Below are positions 9,590 through 18,940 of a DNA stretch of 64,000 bases, piece by piece. Origin of the DNA: Gammaproteobacteria bacterium (GTDB taxonomy: Bacteria; Pseudomonadota; Gammaproteobacteria; Xanthomonadales; SZUA-36). Location: contig JAJFLB010000018.1 of NCBI GenBank assembly GCA_021772915.1, positions 1-64,000 of the forward strand. Reading direction: 5' to 3'. Under the pieces are notes generated by a model. That model was not told the origin of the DNA. It was given only the letters and a program-made list of their open reading frames with translations, and made no database searches. The position numbers and the translations under genes are program-made. Every line of letters starts with the position of its first letter. The first letter of the stretch is position 1.

Positions 9590-11159
9590 TGTAGCTTTTG
9601 TTAAGGGAGCGGCCATACCCTCCACCACCTGGTGTTTCGATGGTCAATGTTTGTCCGGCGGTGGCAAAAAACCGTGTTTTACCGGGGAGTTCCCTGCCTT
9701 CCAGTTCATTGCGTCCGCATTTGCCCGGCCTTCCACCGGCCAAGCCCCAGGGTGGGTGTACACGTCGTTCGCTCAACAGCGATACCTCGGCATCTTCGAG
9801 GAATCGATAGGCACGCACCACCCCATCACCACCACGAAATGCACCAGCCCCACCCGATCCCCGTCTGATTGAGTATTGACCAATCCTCAACGGGTAGTTC
9901 AGTTCCAGCACCTCAACCGGTGTGTTCAGCGTATTGGTCATATGACTATGCCTGCCAGAACAACCGTTGCTGTCATGAGAGGCACCCATGCCACCGGCCA
10001 GAGTTTCGTAATAATCCCAAGCTCGTCTTCCCCGCGCCCCCATTGCCAGATTGTTCATACTCCCCTGACTGGCTGCCGGAATCCAGCTTTCGACAGTTCC
10101 AGTTTTTGGTTTCGCTTTTGCCAGTGCACCGCAAATGACATCAACAATCCTGCTGCTGGTCTCCACATTACCCGCCGCAACGGCCGCGGGGGGTTCGGCG
10201 TTAACCAGACTGCCTTGCGGGGCACTTATGCTAATACCTTGCAAGGCGCCGTGACAGGCAGGCGTGTGCGACGGCATAAGACACCGGAAAACATAAAAAA
10301 CTGCCGCCGCTGTCACCGGCATTGGGCAATTGAGATTCCCCGCAACCTGTTCTGCTGTACCTGAAAAATCAACGTCAACACGATCTCCATTCACACTCAC
10401 CATCGCTGCGATGGGTATGTCCGTGTTCCCACAGCCATCACTATCGAGGTAGTCTTCAAACGGGTAGTGACCATCGGGTATGGCAGTCAGGCTTTGTCGT
10501 ACCAATGATTCAGCCCATGCCTGCAGCCCGACTTGTTGCTGCTCAAAATCTTCTATCCCGCATTTGTCAATCAACTCCAGCAACCTCTTTACACCGAGCA
10601 AGTTCGCCGCCACCTGGGCATTGAAATCTCCCCGGGAAGTGTCCGGACTGGTCAATCTCTCTAATATGGACTGCAAGAAATGCTCGTCCAACTGCCCATT
10701 TCTCATCAGCAGTGTCGGGGCGATCAGAATACCCTCTTGTGCCAATGTCTGGCTGACGGGCATGGACCCTGGTGCGTCCGCTCCAATATCTGCATGGTGC
10801 GCGCGGTTGGCACAAAAACCCACCACCGCGCCACCGGCGAAAACGGGTGACAGCAGCGTAACATCAGGCAAATGGGTTCCACCCCTGAATGGGTCATTGA
10901 GAATCATCATGTCGCCGGCCTGCCATTGGCGACTATCGACCAGCCCCTTCATCGCAAAGGCCATGCTACCGAGGTGCACGGGTATATGCGTAGCCTGTCC
11001 CAGCAACTTTCCATCACGATTGAAAAGCGCGCAGGAATAATCCAGCCGGTCGCGTATATTGGGTGAGAAGGCTACCCTGCCAAGCAGTGCACCCATTTCC
11101 TCACATATGGCCGTGATTCTGCTGGCAAACAATCCCAGCTCAACACTATTTACAGGCAT
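9576..11159 (-). CDS. HyuB/oxoprolinase subunit B family protein (orphan)
   Basis: Hydantoinase B/5-oxoprolinase beta-type protein of 527 residues. Family motifs include the N-terminal MGALLGRVAFSPNIRDRLDYSCALF, MILNDPFRGGTHLPDVTLLSPVF, FCANRAHHADIGADAPGSMP, DFSGTAEQVAGNLNCP and the C-terminal TPGGGGYG. These enzymes normally act with an ATP-dependent HyuA partner to open cyclic amides such as 5-oxoproline or hydantoins; no HyuA gene is adjacent. The start overlaps the end of purK by 10 bp, suggesting it is translated from the purEK transcript. Substrate is unknown. Confidence 0.88.
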   Translation of the reverse strand: MPVNSVELGLFASRITAICEEMGALLGRVAFSPNIRDRLDYSCALFNRDGKLLGQATHIPVHLGSMAFAMKGLVDSRQWQAGDMMILNDPFRGGTHLPDVTLLSPVFAGGAVVGFCANRAHHADIGADAPGSMPVSQTLAQEGILIAPTLLMRNGQLDEHFLQSILERLTSPDTSRGDFNAQVAANLLGVKRLLELIDKCGIEDFEQQQVGLQAWAESLVRQSLTAIPDGHYPFEDYLDSDGCGNTDIPIAAMVSVNGDRVDVDFSGTAEQVAGNLNCPMPVTAAAVFYVFRCLMPSHTPACHGALQGISISAPQGSLVNAEPPAAVAAGNVETSSRIVDVICGALAKAKPKTGTVESWIPAASQGSMNNLAMGARGRRAWDYYETLAGGMGASHDSNGCSGRHSHMTNTLNTPVEVLELNYPLRIGQYSIRRGSGGAGAFRGGDGVVRAYRFLEDAEVSLLSERRVHPPWGLAGGRPGKCGRNELEGRELPGKTRFFATAGQTLTIETPGGGGYGRSLNKSYTRDR

Positions 11160-12277
11160 GTTACCGCCTCGAGATTGAGCTCTGCTGCCAGCCCCAGAAC
11201 GGAAGCAACCTGCACCGCCTTTGCTCTCAACTCCACCTCGCTTTCGGCGGTCACCGTCACGTGGCCGAGCTTGCGACCGACACGCGCCGCCTTGTGATAA
11301 TCATGCCAGTACACACCTTCCATGACAGCCTGCATTGCAGACCCCGGCATTTGTCCCAACAGGTTGAACATCAGCGCCTTTAATCTGCTTTCACCGGTGC
11401 CCAGCGGTAAGCCACATATGGCACGCAAGTGATTTTCAAACTGTGAAGTGTGAGCACCGTTTGATGTCCAGTGACCTGAGTTGTGCACCCTGGGTGCAAA
11501 TTCATTAGCGATCAATTGATCTTCTTTCAGGAACAACTCCAGCGCCATGACACCGGTGTACCTGAGATGATCCAGCAACTTCAGGATCAAGGCTTCTGCA
11601 CCTGACTGCAACTGCCGCGTGAAAAACGGGGCCACGCTGATTGCCAGTATGCCTTCCCGATGCAGGTTGCGGGTCAATGGCCAGAAAACGGTTTGCCCGT
11701 CCTGACCACGGGCCGCAATAATGGAGCATTCAGCATCAAAGGATACAAACTCTTCACAAATGAGTTCATGGTCACCGAGCATTTGCCACGCACGTTCCAT
11801 ATCTTCCTGGAATCGTATGATGACCTGGCCCTTGCCGTCATAACCAAAACGCCTGGTTTTCAGCACACAAGGCAGTCCGATTTTCTCCACCGCAGTGACC
11901 AGGTCCGGTCTGGAGGAAACCGCGTAATAAGAAGCAACCGGTACCTCCATAGCCTGCATCATTTCTTTTTCTCGCAACCGGTCCTGGCTCGCAAACAGCG
12001 CGCCAGGCGGTGGATAAACCAGACACGATGCCGCTATCAGACTGGCTGCTTTTTCGGGTACGTTTTCAAAGTCGAATGTGACCACATCCGCAAGTTGAGC
12101 CAGTTTTTTCAATGCCGATTCGTCATCCCACTCAGCACGAATATGCTCACCCAGTTCGCCGGCACAGGCATCTTCAGCCGGATCAAGGAAAACGAACTCC
12201 AAACCCATTGGGCGCCCTGCCTGCGCCAACATTCTGGCCAGTTGACCACCACCAAGGATGCCGACGGTCTTGATCAT
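11150..12277 (-). CDS. purK: 5-(carboxyamino)imidazole ribonucleotide synthase
   Basis: ATP-grasp enzyme that carboxylates AIR to N5-CAIR in purine synthesis. The 375-residue protein starts with GILGGGQLARMLAQAGRPMGLEF and has CVLKTRRFGYDGKGQ, ELICEEFVSF, MALELFL and NEFAPRVHNSGHWT, all typical of PurK. It lies 14 bp downstream of purE on the same strand and overlaps the hyuB-like gene, giving a purE-purK-hyuB order. Confidence 0.96.
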   Translation of the reverse strand: MIKTVGILGGGQLARMLAQAGRPMGLEFVFLDPAEDACAGELGEHIRAEWDDESALKKLAQLADVVTFDFENVPEKAASLIAASCLVYPPPGALFASQDRLREKEMMQAMEVPVASYYAVSSRPDLVTAVEKIGLPCVLKTRRFGYDGKGQVIIRFQEDMERAWQMLGDHELICEEFVSFDAECSIIAARGQDGQTVFWPLTRNLHREGILAISVAPFFTRQLQSGAEALILKLLDHLRYTGVMALELFLKEDQLIANEFAPRVHNSGHWTSNGAHTSQFENHLRAICGLPLGTGESRLKALMFNLLGQMPGSAMQAVMEGVYWHDYHKAARVGRKLGHVTVTAESEVELRAKAVQVASVLGLAAELNLEAVTCL

Positions 12278-12291
12278 CCCAATGAGATAGC

Positions 12292-12798
12292 TCAGATGTC
12301 CTGCGCACGCGGATCGGATTGGTTCAAGACAGCTTCCGTACGCTCTTGACGATATGCTTCCAAATCCCGGCGAATCTGTGGGTACTTGATTCCCAGGATA
12401 GATGCAGCCAACAAAGCTGCATTGGTCGCACCAGCATTGCCTATGGCAAGTGTTGCCACTGGAATACCTGCCGGCATTTGTGCAATGGAAAGCAGTGAGT
12501 CCATACCATTCAATGCTTTTGACTGTACCGGTACACCCAGCACGGGCAAACTCGTCTTCGCGGCCACCATCCCGGGCAGATGTGCCGCCCCTCCCGCACC
12601 CGCGATGATGACTTCAAGCCCACGATCGACCGCGCTGTGGGCATAGTCAAACATCACGTCTGGCGTACGATGTGCCGATACCACCTTGGCTTCGAACGGT
12701 ATGTGCAAAGTTGTTAAGGTTTCAGCCGCGTTTTGCATGGTGTCCCAGTCGGAACTTGAACCCATGATCAGACCAACCAATGCTTGCTCATTTGACAC
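12292..12798 (-). CDS. purE: N5-carboxyaminoimidazole ribonucleotide mutase
   Basis: Class I PurE, converting N5-CAIR to CAIR. The 168-residue product shows [28 protein letters not shown] and [16 protein letters not shown] with the active-site Ser and His positions. The GTG at 12798 is chosen because GGAG stands 7 nt upstream and the family N-terminus begins here; longer in-frame starts to 12837 add Cys-rich sequence without homology. First gene of the purEK unit, divergent from the Trm112-like gene. Confidence 0.95.
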   Translation of the reverse strand: MSNEQALVGLIMGSSSDWDTMQNAAETLTTLHIPFEAKVVSAHRTPDVMFDYAHSAVDRGLEVIIAGAGGAAHLPGMVAAKTSLPVLGVPVQSKALNGMDSLLSIAQMPAGIPVATLAIGNAGATNAALLAASILGIKYPQIRRDLEAYRQERTEAVLNQSDPRAQDI

Positions 12799-12916
12799 AC
12801 TTTTTCTCCGGCAAAATAACCCGCACAACCCACACACGTACAGCAGTAATCGATTGTACCAGCGCTGCGGTTCAGCAAACAGGGTGTGTCTGCTACAATG
12901 CCTGCATCATCCCCAA

Positions 12917-13198
12917 ATGGATCTGCCAGTGCCCGTTGCAGGAAATTTGCTCGATATTCTGTGCTGTCCCGTCAGCAAAACCCCATTGGTAGTTCTCAGC
13001 CGACAACAGTTGGAAAAGCTGAACACCGCTATCGAAACCGGCGATGTCCTGTATGTCAATGGCGAAAAAATAGCTGCATCACTTTCCGAAGCACTGATTA
13101 CCAAAGATGGGAAGGTGATTTACCCGATTGAAGAGGATATTCCGCTCCTGCTTCAGGAAAAGGGTATCGGAACCGGCCAATTCCAGGACTTGTGGTGA
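12917..13198 (+). CDS. Trm112/YcaR-like small protein
   Basis: Small protein of 93 residues of the Trm112/UPF0434 family. The N-terminus LLDILCCPVSKTPLVVL carries the first conserved Cys; the C-terminal part has LITKDGKVIYPIEEDIPLLL, the usual family ending. The typical second zinc CxxC pair is not evident, as in many bacterial members. The protein is somewhat longer than YcaR (about 60 residues) through a central insert. A possible -10 TACAAT lies at 12894-12899 with a weak TTCAGC 17 bp upstream. The next gene begins one base after the stop. Confidence 0.85.
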   Translation: MDLPVPVAGNLLDILCCPVSKTPLVVLSRQQLEKLNTAIETGDVLYVNGEKIAASLSEALITKDGKVIYPIEEDIPLLLQEKGIGTGQFQDLW

Positions 13199-13199
13199 T

Positions 13200-14294
13200 A
13201 TGAAATCAGTCGCTGGCAATGATCTGAATCCCGAACCCCACCGTTCTAAGCTCCCAATTTTGTGGCTTTGCCTATTGCTGCTGTCAGCGCCGGGTTTTGC
13301 AGCCGAAACGGGCAAGCCGCCGGCATTGTTCAAAGACCCCAGCGAGTTGAAAATTACGCTTAAAGGCCCGTGGCGGAAAGTTAAAAGCCAGATAAAAAAG
13401 GATTTCCGCTACCCCGCGCAGCTGATTTACAACGACGTCAACGGGCAGCAACGTATTTTGGATGTTGAGGTGGCGCCCAGGGGGATCTCAAGGCGAAATC
13501 TTGTGTGCAAATTCCCACCCCTGAAGGTTTATTTTGACCGGAAGAAAACCAAAGGTACGGCATTCAGGGGAAATAAGTCACTGAAACTTGTGTCCTACTG
13601 CCAAACAAGCCCCAAGTACGAGCAATATAACATCAAGGAGTTCCTGATCTATCGTATTTACAACCTGATCACCGCTATGAGTTTCAGGGTCAAGCCACTG
13701 GTGGTGGATTACGTAGACAATGAGAAAAAGGGCAAATCAGTGACGCGCTTTGGTTTTCTGATTGAAGATATCGATGCTGTCGCCAAACGCAACAAAATGA
13801 AAAAACTCGTCTCAGGTAAGGTTTCAGTCAGGCAGCTGGATCCCGCTGAGACCAGCAAGTTCATGCTGTTCCAGTACCTGGTTGGAAATCTCGACTGGTC
13901 TGCGACAAGCGGAAAAAGCGAAACACGTTGCTGTCATAACTCAAGGGCCATCAGCACCCACGAGCATGAACTCCCGAAATACATGATCCCCTATGATTTC
14001 GATTCCACCGGACTGGTCAGTACCCACTATTCGGTACCACCACTGGGTCTAAAGGCTGGAACCAATATACGTCGAAGGCTGTATCGTGGGTTTTGTGCAC
14101 ACAATGACTTTCTCCCCAAAACGGTCGAACTTTTTCATCAGGAGCGTGCAAACATTGTGGCCCTGTTTTCAAACGATAGCCACTTGAATGACAGAATCCG
14201 GGAAAAAGCAATTGCGTACATCGGAGGTTTCTATAAGCTACTTGATGACCCAAAACGCTTCAAGAGCAATATCACTGACATGTGCCGGGGATAG
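13200..14294 (+). CDS. Secreted protein of unknown function
   Basis: I do not recognise this 364-residue protein with certainty. An N-terminal hydrophobic stretch (LPILWLCLLLLSAPGFAAE) indicates a signal peptide. The body is basic and has ordered motifs PRGISRRNLVCKFPPLKVYF, FRGNKSLKLVSYC, KEFLIYRIYNLIT, FMLFQYLVGNLDW and PKYMIPYDFDSTGLV. The sequence GNLDW followed by an HN pair and YDFD recalls CotH-like secreted kinases, but this is only a resemblance. It starts right after the Trm112-like gene and its end overlaps the convergent phosphatase gene by 23 bp. Confidence 0.75.
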   Translation: MKSVAGNDLNPEPHRSKLPILWLCLLLLSAPGFAAETGKPPALFKDPSELKITLKGPWRKVKSQIKKDFRYPAQLIYNDVNGQQRILDVEVAPRGISRRNLVCKFPPLKVYFDRKKTKGTAFRGNKSLKLVSYCQTSPKYEQYNIKEFLIYRIYNLITAMSFRVKPLVVDYVDNEKKGKSVTRFGFLIEDIDAVAKRNKMKKLVSGKVSVRQLDPAETSKFMLFQYLVGNLDWSATSGKSETRCCHNSRAISTHEHELPKYMIPYDFDSTGLVSTHYSVPPLGLKAGTNIRRRLYRGFCAHNDFLPKTVELFHQERANIVALFSNDSHLNDRIREKAIAYIGGFYKLLDDPKRFKSNITDMCRG

Positions 14295-15489
14295 GTTCCT
14301 CAACAACCAGCGCACTGTCAGGCTGAGGGGTGGCGACACTTTCTTCTGTCACCGCAGGTTCTACCGGAGGCGCCAACATTTGGGCCAACTTTTGTTTTAG
14401 CAAAGCGTTGTTGGAATCAAGTTCAATGACTGCCCGCAGATAATCTTCCCGCTCAGCAGATTTTGTTGGCAGGTCAAGCCGTTGGTTACCATAAATCGCT
14501 ACCGCACCATCTGCGGTCAACTCGAGAACTCCTTTGTGTGAGCCGTAATAGGTAGCGATTCCACTGTCGTTCGCGACCACCCGCTGGTCAAAGCGTGGCC
14601 AGACAACACCACCGGTTGGCGTGTGGCCGATTACAATACGCTTGGCGCTGTACCGTTTGAGGATATTGTCCAGTGTCTGGCTGAAAACATCTGCCTCTTC
14701 TTCAAGAGCCAGACCCCGGTACCACACCGGCCCAAGTCCGTCTGTAATGATGCTGGGAACTGCGGGATCATAGTTCGCCAGTGCCTCGCCGACCTGTTCA
14801 CTCAGTGACTGGAGGCTGAATTGACAATACTTCGCACTGATCCCACCATGCAAAAACAGGGTGTCATTCACCCGGATAGCCACCGGGTTGGCGTTCACCC
14901 ATTTGCCGTACTCGCCACCGAGTCCCCAGGCCTGACGATGCTCCACCCACCCCAGCGGCACCCTTTGCTCCCAGTCCTTGCGGAAGCTGACAAGATCCAG
15001 CAGTTCAAAGGCCTCAGGGTCAATCGTCCGCATCCAGTCCACCTGTCGCTTCCATTGCATTTCCCGATACTGCGAAGACTGAGGCGTTTCAAACGCCTGG
15101 AACTCGCCCGCATGGACATAACGAAGATCGCCGCTGACATTCATTGTTTCATGATTGCCGATGAGCGTATGAACATAGCCACCTTTCCTTTTTGCCTGCT
15201 TCGCCAGACCGCGCAGGTGGTCAATAATTTTACGGCTGTCGGCGCCACGATCCGTAATGTCGCCCGTCTGCACCAGGTGGGTCTTACCTCCGGCCCACTT
15301 GCCTCTTCTGTTGAGCAGACCGGCGCTACGCATGACTTCAATATATCGCTCATAGTCCCCATGCAAGTCGCCAATGGCAATGACCCGATCTACACCTGAC
15401 CAGTGATAATCATCGATTTTCTTTGCCTTGGCTCCCGCAAGGCATGGAAAAAGCAACATTGTCATCAAGAAACATAGCAAAAACTTCAT
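14272..15489 (-). CDS. Secreted PPP-type (Shewanella-like) metallophosphatase
   Basis: Calcineurin-like phosphoesterase of 405 residues with a cleavable signal peptide (MKFLLCFLMTMLLFPCLAGAKA). The PPP signatures are all present: GDLHGDYERY, GDITDRGADS, GNHETMNVSGDLRYVH, and IGHTPTGG. NHE followed by MN-x-GDLRYV is typical of Shewanella-like protein phosphatases (SLPs). A Pro/Val/Glu-rich tail ends the protein. It is therefore a likely periplasmic dimetal Ser/Thr- or Tyr-type protein phosphatase; the substrate is unknown. The ATG at 15489 is chosen for the signal peptide. Confidence 0.88.
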   Translation of the reverse strand: MKFLLCFLMTMLLFPCLAGAKAKKIDDYHWSGVDRVIAIGDLHGDYERYIEVMRSAGLLNRRGKWAGGKTHLVQTGDITDRGADSRKIIDHLRGLAKQAKRKGGYVHTLIGNHETMNVSGDLRYVHAGEFQAFETPQSSQYREMQWKRQVDWMRTIDPEAFELLDLVSFRKDWEQRVPLGWVEHRQAWGLGGEYGKWVNANPVAIRVNDTLFLHGGISAKYCQFSLQSLSEQVGEALANYDPAVPSIITDGLGPVWYRGLALEEEADVFSQTLDNILKRYSAKRIVIGHTPTGGVVWPRFDQRVVANDSGIATYYGSHKGVLELTADGAVAIYGNQRLDLPTKSAEREDYLRAVIELDSNNALLKQKLAQMLAPPVEPAVTEESVATPQPDSALVVEEPIPGTCQ

Positions 15490-15760
15490 TGATTGCTCCC
15501 GGTACTCAGTCGAATACACCATTGTCTTTTTGCCGGACTTTTCGCCGCCCTATTTGGCGTGGGATGTGACACATATAGGTTTTGGCATCATCACTGCCCC
15601 CATAGTTCCTTGCTTACAGGATGAGGCAAACAGTAAGAATAACCTGTTTTACAGGCCTTTGACTAACCATACACCTCGAATGGCAGCAATTGGTATTGTC
15701 ACTGCCGCTGCGGGGGATTATGATCGCTGTATAAATTTTGAGGTCTTACAGGTTGTAACC

Positions 15761-16246
15761 ATGAATGAGCAACTTAAGAGTGTCAAACTTGGGCTTGCAC
15801 TGGTCCTTCTGAGCCTGGCGTTTGGCATAGGCGTTGGCATTTCATTTGGCGTAAATGAAGACAGTTACAAAGCACTCATTGCTGCCGGTATCGAGGCCAA
15901 TCCTGCTGTTCATGACCAGCAGAGCGCGGGCAAAATCTGGCGTTATGCACAACGCGCACACTTTCATGCCACTGGCATTGCATCATTTGCTCTTGGTCTG
16001 ATCATATTGACCCTGTTCACGAGTTTGAGTGATTCATTCAGGAAGCTGGCGACAGTGCTGGTCGGTTTGAGTGGCCTTTATCCTCTAAGCTGGTTCACCA
16101 TGTACCTGCTGTCGCCCTCGCTAGGACGCGCTGCGGCACATGGTCATTTGCTGACGGAAAGTCTCGCATACATCGGTATTGGCGGATTGGTGGCAGGTTT
16201 CCTGATGATTGTGGGTAATATCTTCCTGGGTTTGTTCTCCAAATAG
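15761..16246 (+). CDS. Four-helix membrane protein of unknown function
   Basis: Small integral membrane protein, 161 residues, with about four hydrophobic helices (LGLALVLLSLAFGIGVGISFGV; IASFALGLIILTLF; LVGLSGLYPLSWFTMYLL; IGIGGLVAGFLMIVGNIFLG). A conserved-looking polar segment RAHFHATGIASFALG lies before helix 2. I cannot assign a function. The ATG at 15761 is chosen; the frame is open upstream, but that part looks non-coding. It converges with serA. Confidence 0.75.
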   Translation: MNEQLKSVKLGLALVLLSLAFGIGVGISFGVNEDSYKALIAAGIEANPAVHDQQSAGKIWRYAQRAHFHATGIASFALGLIILTLFTSLSDSFRKLATVLVGLSGLYPLSWFTMYLLSPSLGRAAAHGHLLTESLAYIGIGGLVAGFLMIVGNIFLGLFSK

Positions 16247-16261
16247 GAATGTCCGGATAAT

Positions 16262-17446
16262 TTATCGCTTACACGGGAACAGCAGCCTGGCCCGGATGAC
16301 ACCTTCTGCTGCGCTTATTGCGTCCATTACATCCTCTTCGGGAAGTGTCTCCACGTCAATGATGCTATAGGCAAATTCACCCCGGCTAAGGTTTACCATA
16401 TCAATCACATTGATATCGTGGTCGGCCAACACAGAGAACACACAACCCAGTACTTTCGGGACATTGGCGTTGCAGAATGTAATCCGGTAACCACCGTTTC
16501 TGGCCATATTGGTATTGGGGTAATTTACCGAATTGTTTACATTTCCGTTTTCCAGGTAGTCCATAAGCTGGTCGGCAGCCATGATGGCGCAGTTCTCTTC
16601 CGCCTCACGCGTGCTGGCACCGATATGGGGCAGTAGCAGTGTGTCTTTTCGCCCCAGTAGCTCGGGGAGGGGAAAATCGCTGATGTAGGTCGCCAGAGTA
16701 CCATCGTCGAGTGCTGCAATAACGGCGGCCAGATCCACAATTTCGCCGCGGGCAAAATTCAGCAGTCGTACCCCGGGCTTGCAGCGGGATAATATGTCTG
16801 CGTTGATCAACCCTCGGGTATGTTCGTTGACCGGTAAATGTAGAGACACAAAATCCGACACCTGCATGAGTGACTGCAGATTATCGACGTTCTGTACCCT
16901 GCTTGAGAGCCGCCAGGCCGATTCGATCGAAATGGCAGGATCATAGCCGGCCACGTTCATTCCCAACTCCAATGCCATGTTGGCCACTTTGGACCCGATT
17001 GCACCAAGACCGACCACACCCAGGGTCATTCCGGCAATCTCTGAACCTGAAAATCGTTTCTTGTTCTCTTCGAGGACTTTGTGCATTTCGGCATCGTCAT
17101 GCACCTCATCCAGCGTCTGAACATAGCTCATGGCACCAAAAATATCCCTTGATCCCAGGAGCAGTGCGGCCGCAACCAACTCCTTGACGGCGTTGGCATT
17201 GGCGCCCGGTGTATTGAATACGACAATACCGCGTTCCGTGTAGCTGTCCACCGGAATATTATTTACACCGGCCCCAGCCCGGGCCACTGCGAGCACACTA
17301 TTGTCAATGCGTTCGCCATGCAGCTTGTGGCCTCTAAGCAACAGTGCGTCAGCCGGCGAGATGTCAGTTCCGGTTTGGAAGCAGTCAGCACGAAACCGCG
17401 ACAGACCTTTGGCAGCCAAACTGTTAAATGTTCGGATTTTGTACAT
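16262..17446 (-). CDS. serA: D-3-phosphoglycerate dehydrogenase
   Basis: First enzyme of serine synthesis. The 394-residue protein has an N-terminal substrate-binding part, an NAD Rossmann motif GVVGLGAIGSKVANMA, the catalytic Arg in LLNFARGEIVDL, and the catalytic His in LLPHIGASTREAEENCA. A C-terminal ACT domain (TFCNANVPKVLGCVFSVLADHDINVIDM) suggests serine feedback. Length fits the short ACT-only type, with no ASB domain. Confidence 0.95.
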   Translation of the reverse strand: MYKIRTFNSLAAKGLSRFRADCFQTGTDISPADALLLRGHKLHGERIDNSVLAVARAGAGVNNIPVDSYTERGIVVFNTPGANANAVKELVAAALLLGSRDIFGAMSYVQTLDEVHDDAEMHKVLEENKKRFSGSEIAGMTLGVVGLGAIGSKVANMALELGMNVAGYDPAISIESAWRLSSRVQNVDNLQSLMQVSDFVSLHLPVNEHTRGLINADILSRCKPGVRLLNFARGEIVDLAAVIAALDDGTLATYISDFPLPELLGRKDTLLLPHIGASTREAEENCAIMAADQLMDYLENGNVNNSVNYPNTNMARNGGYRITFCNANVPKVLGCVFSVLADHDINVIDMVNLSRGEFAYSIIDVETLPEEDVMDAISAAEGVIRARLLFPCKR

Positions 17447-17573
17447 GGCGTGATTACCTTGCGGTTACTTTTTTTTGCAGCTCGTCTGGAGGCGAATTGT
17501 ACTGCAATCAATCCAACAAAGCGGATGAATTTTAGCCATTGGGCTTAGTCGCCCAAAAAACGGGTCTAACGGC

Positions 17574-17804
17574 CTACTTGTTCAATGCCACCCATGGATA
17601 TGTCTGCCCCTGCATGATCGCCTCGCCGACAATAATGTCACCTTCCACAGTTCCCTCAAATGAGATAATTTCATCACCATTTGGAAAGTCAAACCGCAGC
17701 AAGGGTGCCTGGCAGGTAAACCCCGTGATGAGTTCTCCACGGTATCGGCTTAATCGAAAAAAGTGTAGGGAATCACCTCCACCATACCCCCACGGGTAAT
17801 CTCC
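17574..17804 (-). pseudogene. Possible decayed coding remnant after moeA
   Basis: A 76-codon minus-strand frame, open between stops at 17805-17807 and 17574-17576, overlaps the end of moeA in another frame. Its last 60 residues look protein-like (LITGFTCQAPLLRFDFP, then EGTVEGDIIVGEAIM, ending WVALNK). The only start is a TTG at 17702. I do not recognise the family. It may be the 3' remnant of a frameshifted gene, or chance. Confidence 0.3.
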
Positions 17805-18940
17805 TCACCGGGTTTTTGCACCACCAGGCCATTACCCCAAGTGGTGGAAAACAACACTCCGCTGCTTTGCTGCGGGAAAATTTCTGCACCACTGGGGCCT
17901 GATCGGACCCGCAGATACTCCTGCCGTTGGGTGGCTTTTTTATCAAATAAGGCGACCTGTTGCACCGGAGCGATTTCGTACTGACTAGCGCCCTGGCTGT
18001 CAAACAGAAACGATCTGGCAATGACAAGAAGGGTTACCAGTGCAGAGACCGGGTTACCCGGCAAACCGAGAAACGGTGTTCCCAGAACCTCACCATAGGC
18101 GAAGGGTTTGCCCGGCTTGATCGCAATCCGCCACATATCAATGTGGCCAAGTGATTCAACCACCGGTTTAACGTGGTCTTCGTCACCCACCGAAACCCCA
18201 CCGGAAGTAATAATGACATCCGAATTCCGGCTTGCGTCGGTCATCACCCGGGTCAAGGTTTGCAGGTCATCCTCGACAACCCCTAAATCGACGACCTCAA
18301 ACCCCCAGCCAACGAGAAAGGCATCCATCATGTAGTGATTTGAATTGTAGATTTTACCGGGTCCGGCAATCTCACCTGGTTCAACCAACTCGGAACCCGT
18401 CGAGACGATTGCCACCTTCAAACGCTGCATGACCTCAACCCGTGCAACACCAAGAGATGCAATCAGGCCAAGGTCCTGAGCCCGTAATCGGTGGCCTGCC
18501 TTCAACACGGTGGCACCCTGCGCCATATCCTGACCTTTGGGGCGGATATTTGCACCAACACCCGGTACGGTGTCCATCCATACTGACTGGCCGTCCTGAC
18601 GACAACTTTCCTGCATCACGACCAGGTCGGCGCCGTCGGGAATCTCAGCACCCGTGAAGATGCGTGCTGCGGTACCAGCTTTGAGCGGCACCGGTGGTGT
18701 ACCTGCGGTAATTCGCTGACTGACTTCCAGTGCCTGATCCGGCCCTTGCCAGTCTTGTCGACGCAGTGCATAGCCATCCATGGCGCTGTTGTTCGCCGGT
18801 GGAACATTGATGTCCGCCTTGACGTCGCTGGCGAGCGTGCGTCCGTGGCAGTTTTGCAATGCACAAGTCTCAGTGTCTACCAGCACCCGGCTCTTTACCC
18901 GCAAGCGCTCAAGTGACTCGGTAACACTCATCAAGTTCAT
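17750..18940 (-). CDS. moeA: Molybdopterin molybdotransferase MoeA
   Basis: Inserts molybdate into adenylylated molybdopterin during Mo-cofactor synthesis. The 396-residue protein shows the N-terminal ALQNCHGRTLASDVKADINVP, NSAMDGYALR, GTAARIFTGAEIPDGADLVVMQE, the nucleotide-binding VAIVSTGSELV, ITSGGVSVGDED, KPGKPFAYG and LGLPGNPVSALV. It overlaps moaB by 4 bp (ATGA), so the two are translationally coupled. The location next to fds genes fits supply of cofactor for formate dehydrogenase. Confidence 0.96.
   Translation of the reverse strand: MNLMSVTESLERLRVKSRVLVDTETCALQNCHGRTLASDVKADINVPPANNSAMDGYALRRQDWQGPDQALEVSQRITAGTPPVPLKAGTAARIFTGAEIPDGADLVVMQESCRQDGQSVWMDTVPGVGANIRPKGQDMAQGATVLKAGHRLRAQDLGLIASLGVARVEVMQRLKVAIVSTGSELVEPGEIAGPGKIYNSNHYMMDAFLVGWGFEVVDLGVVEDDLQTLTRVMTDASRNSDVIITSGGVSVGDEDHVKPVVESLGHIDMWRIAIKPGKPFAYGEVLGTPFLGLPGNPVSALVTLLVIARSFLFDSQGASQYEIAPVQQVALFDKKATQRQEYLRVRSGPSGAEIFPQQSSGVLFSTTWGNGLVVQKPGEEITRGGMVEVIPYTFFD

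Noticed and set aside
17539-17799. 86-codon plus-strand frame between serA and moeA
   Set aside because: It is antisense to a more protein-like minus-strand frame and to the moeA end, with no ribosome-binding site.
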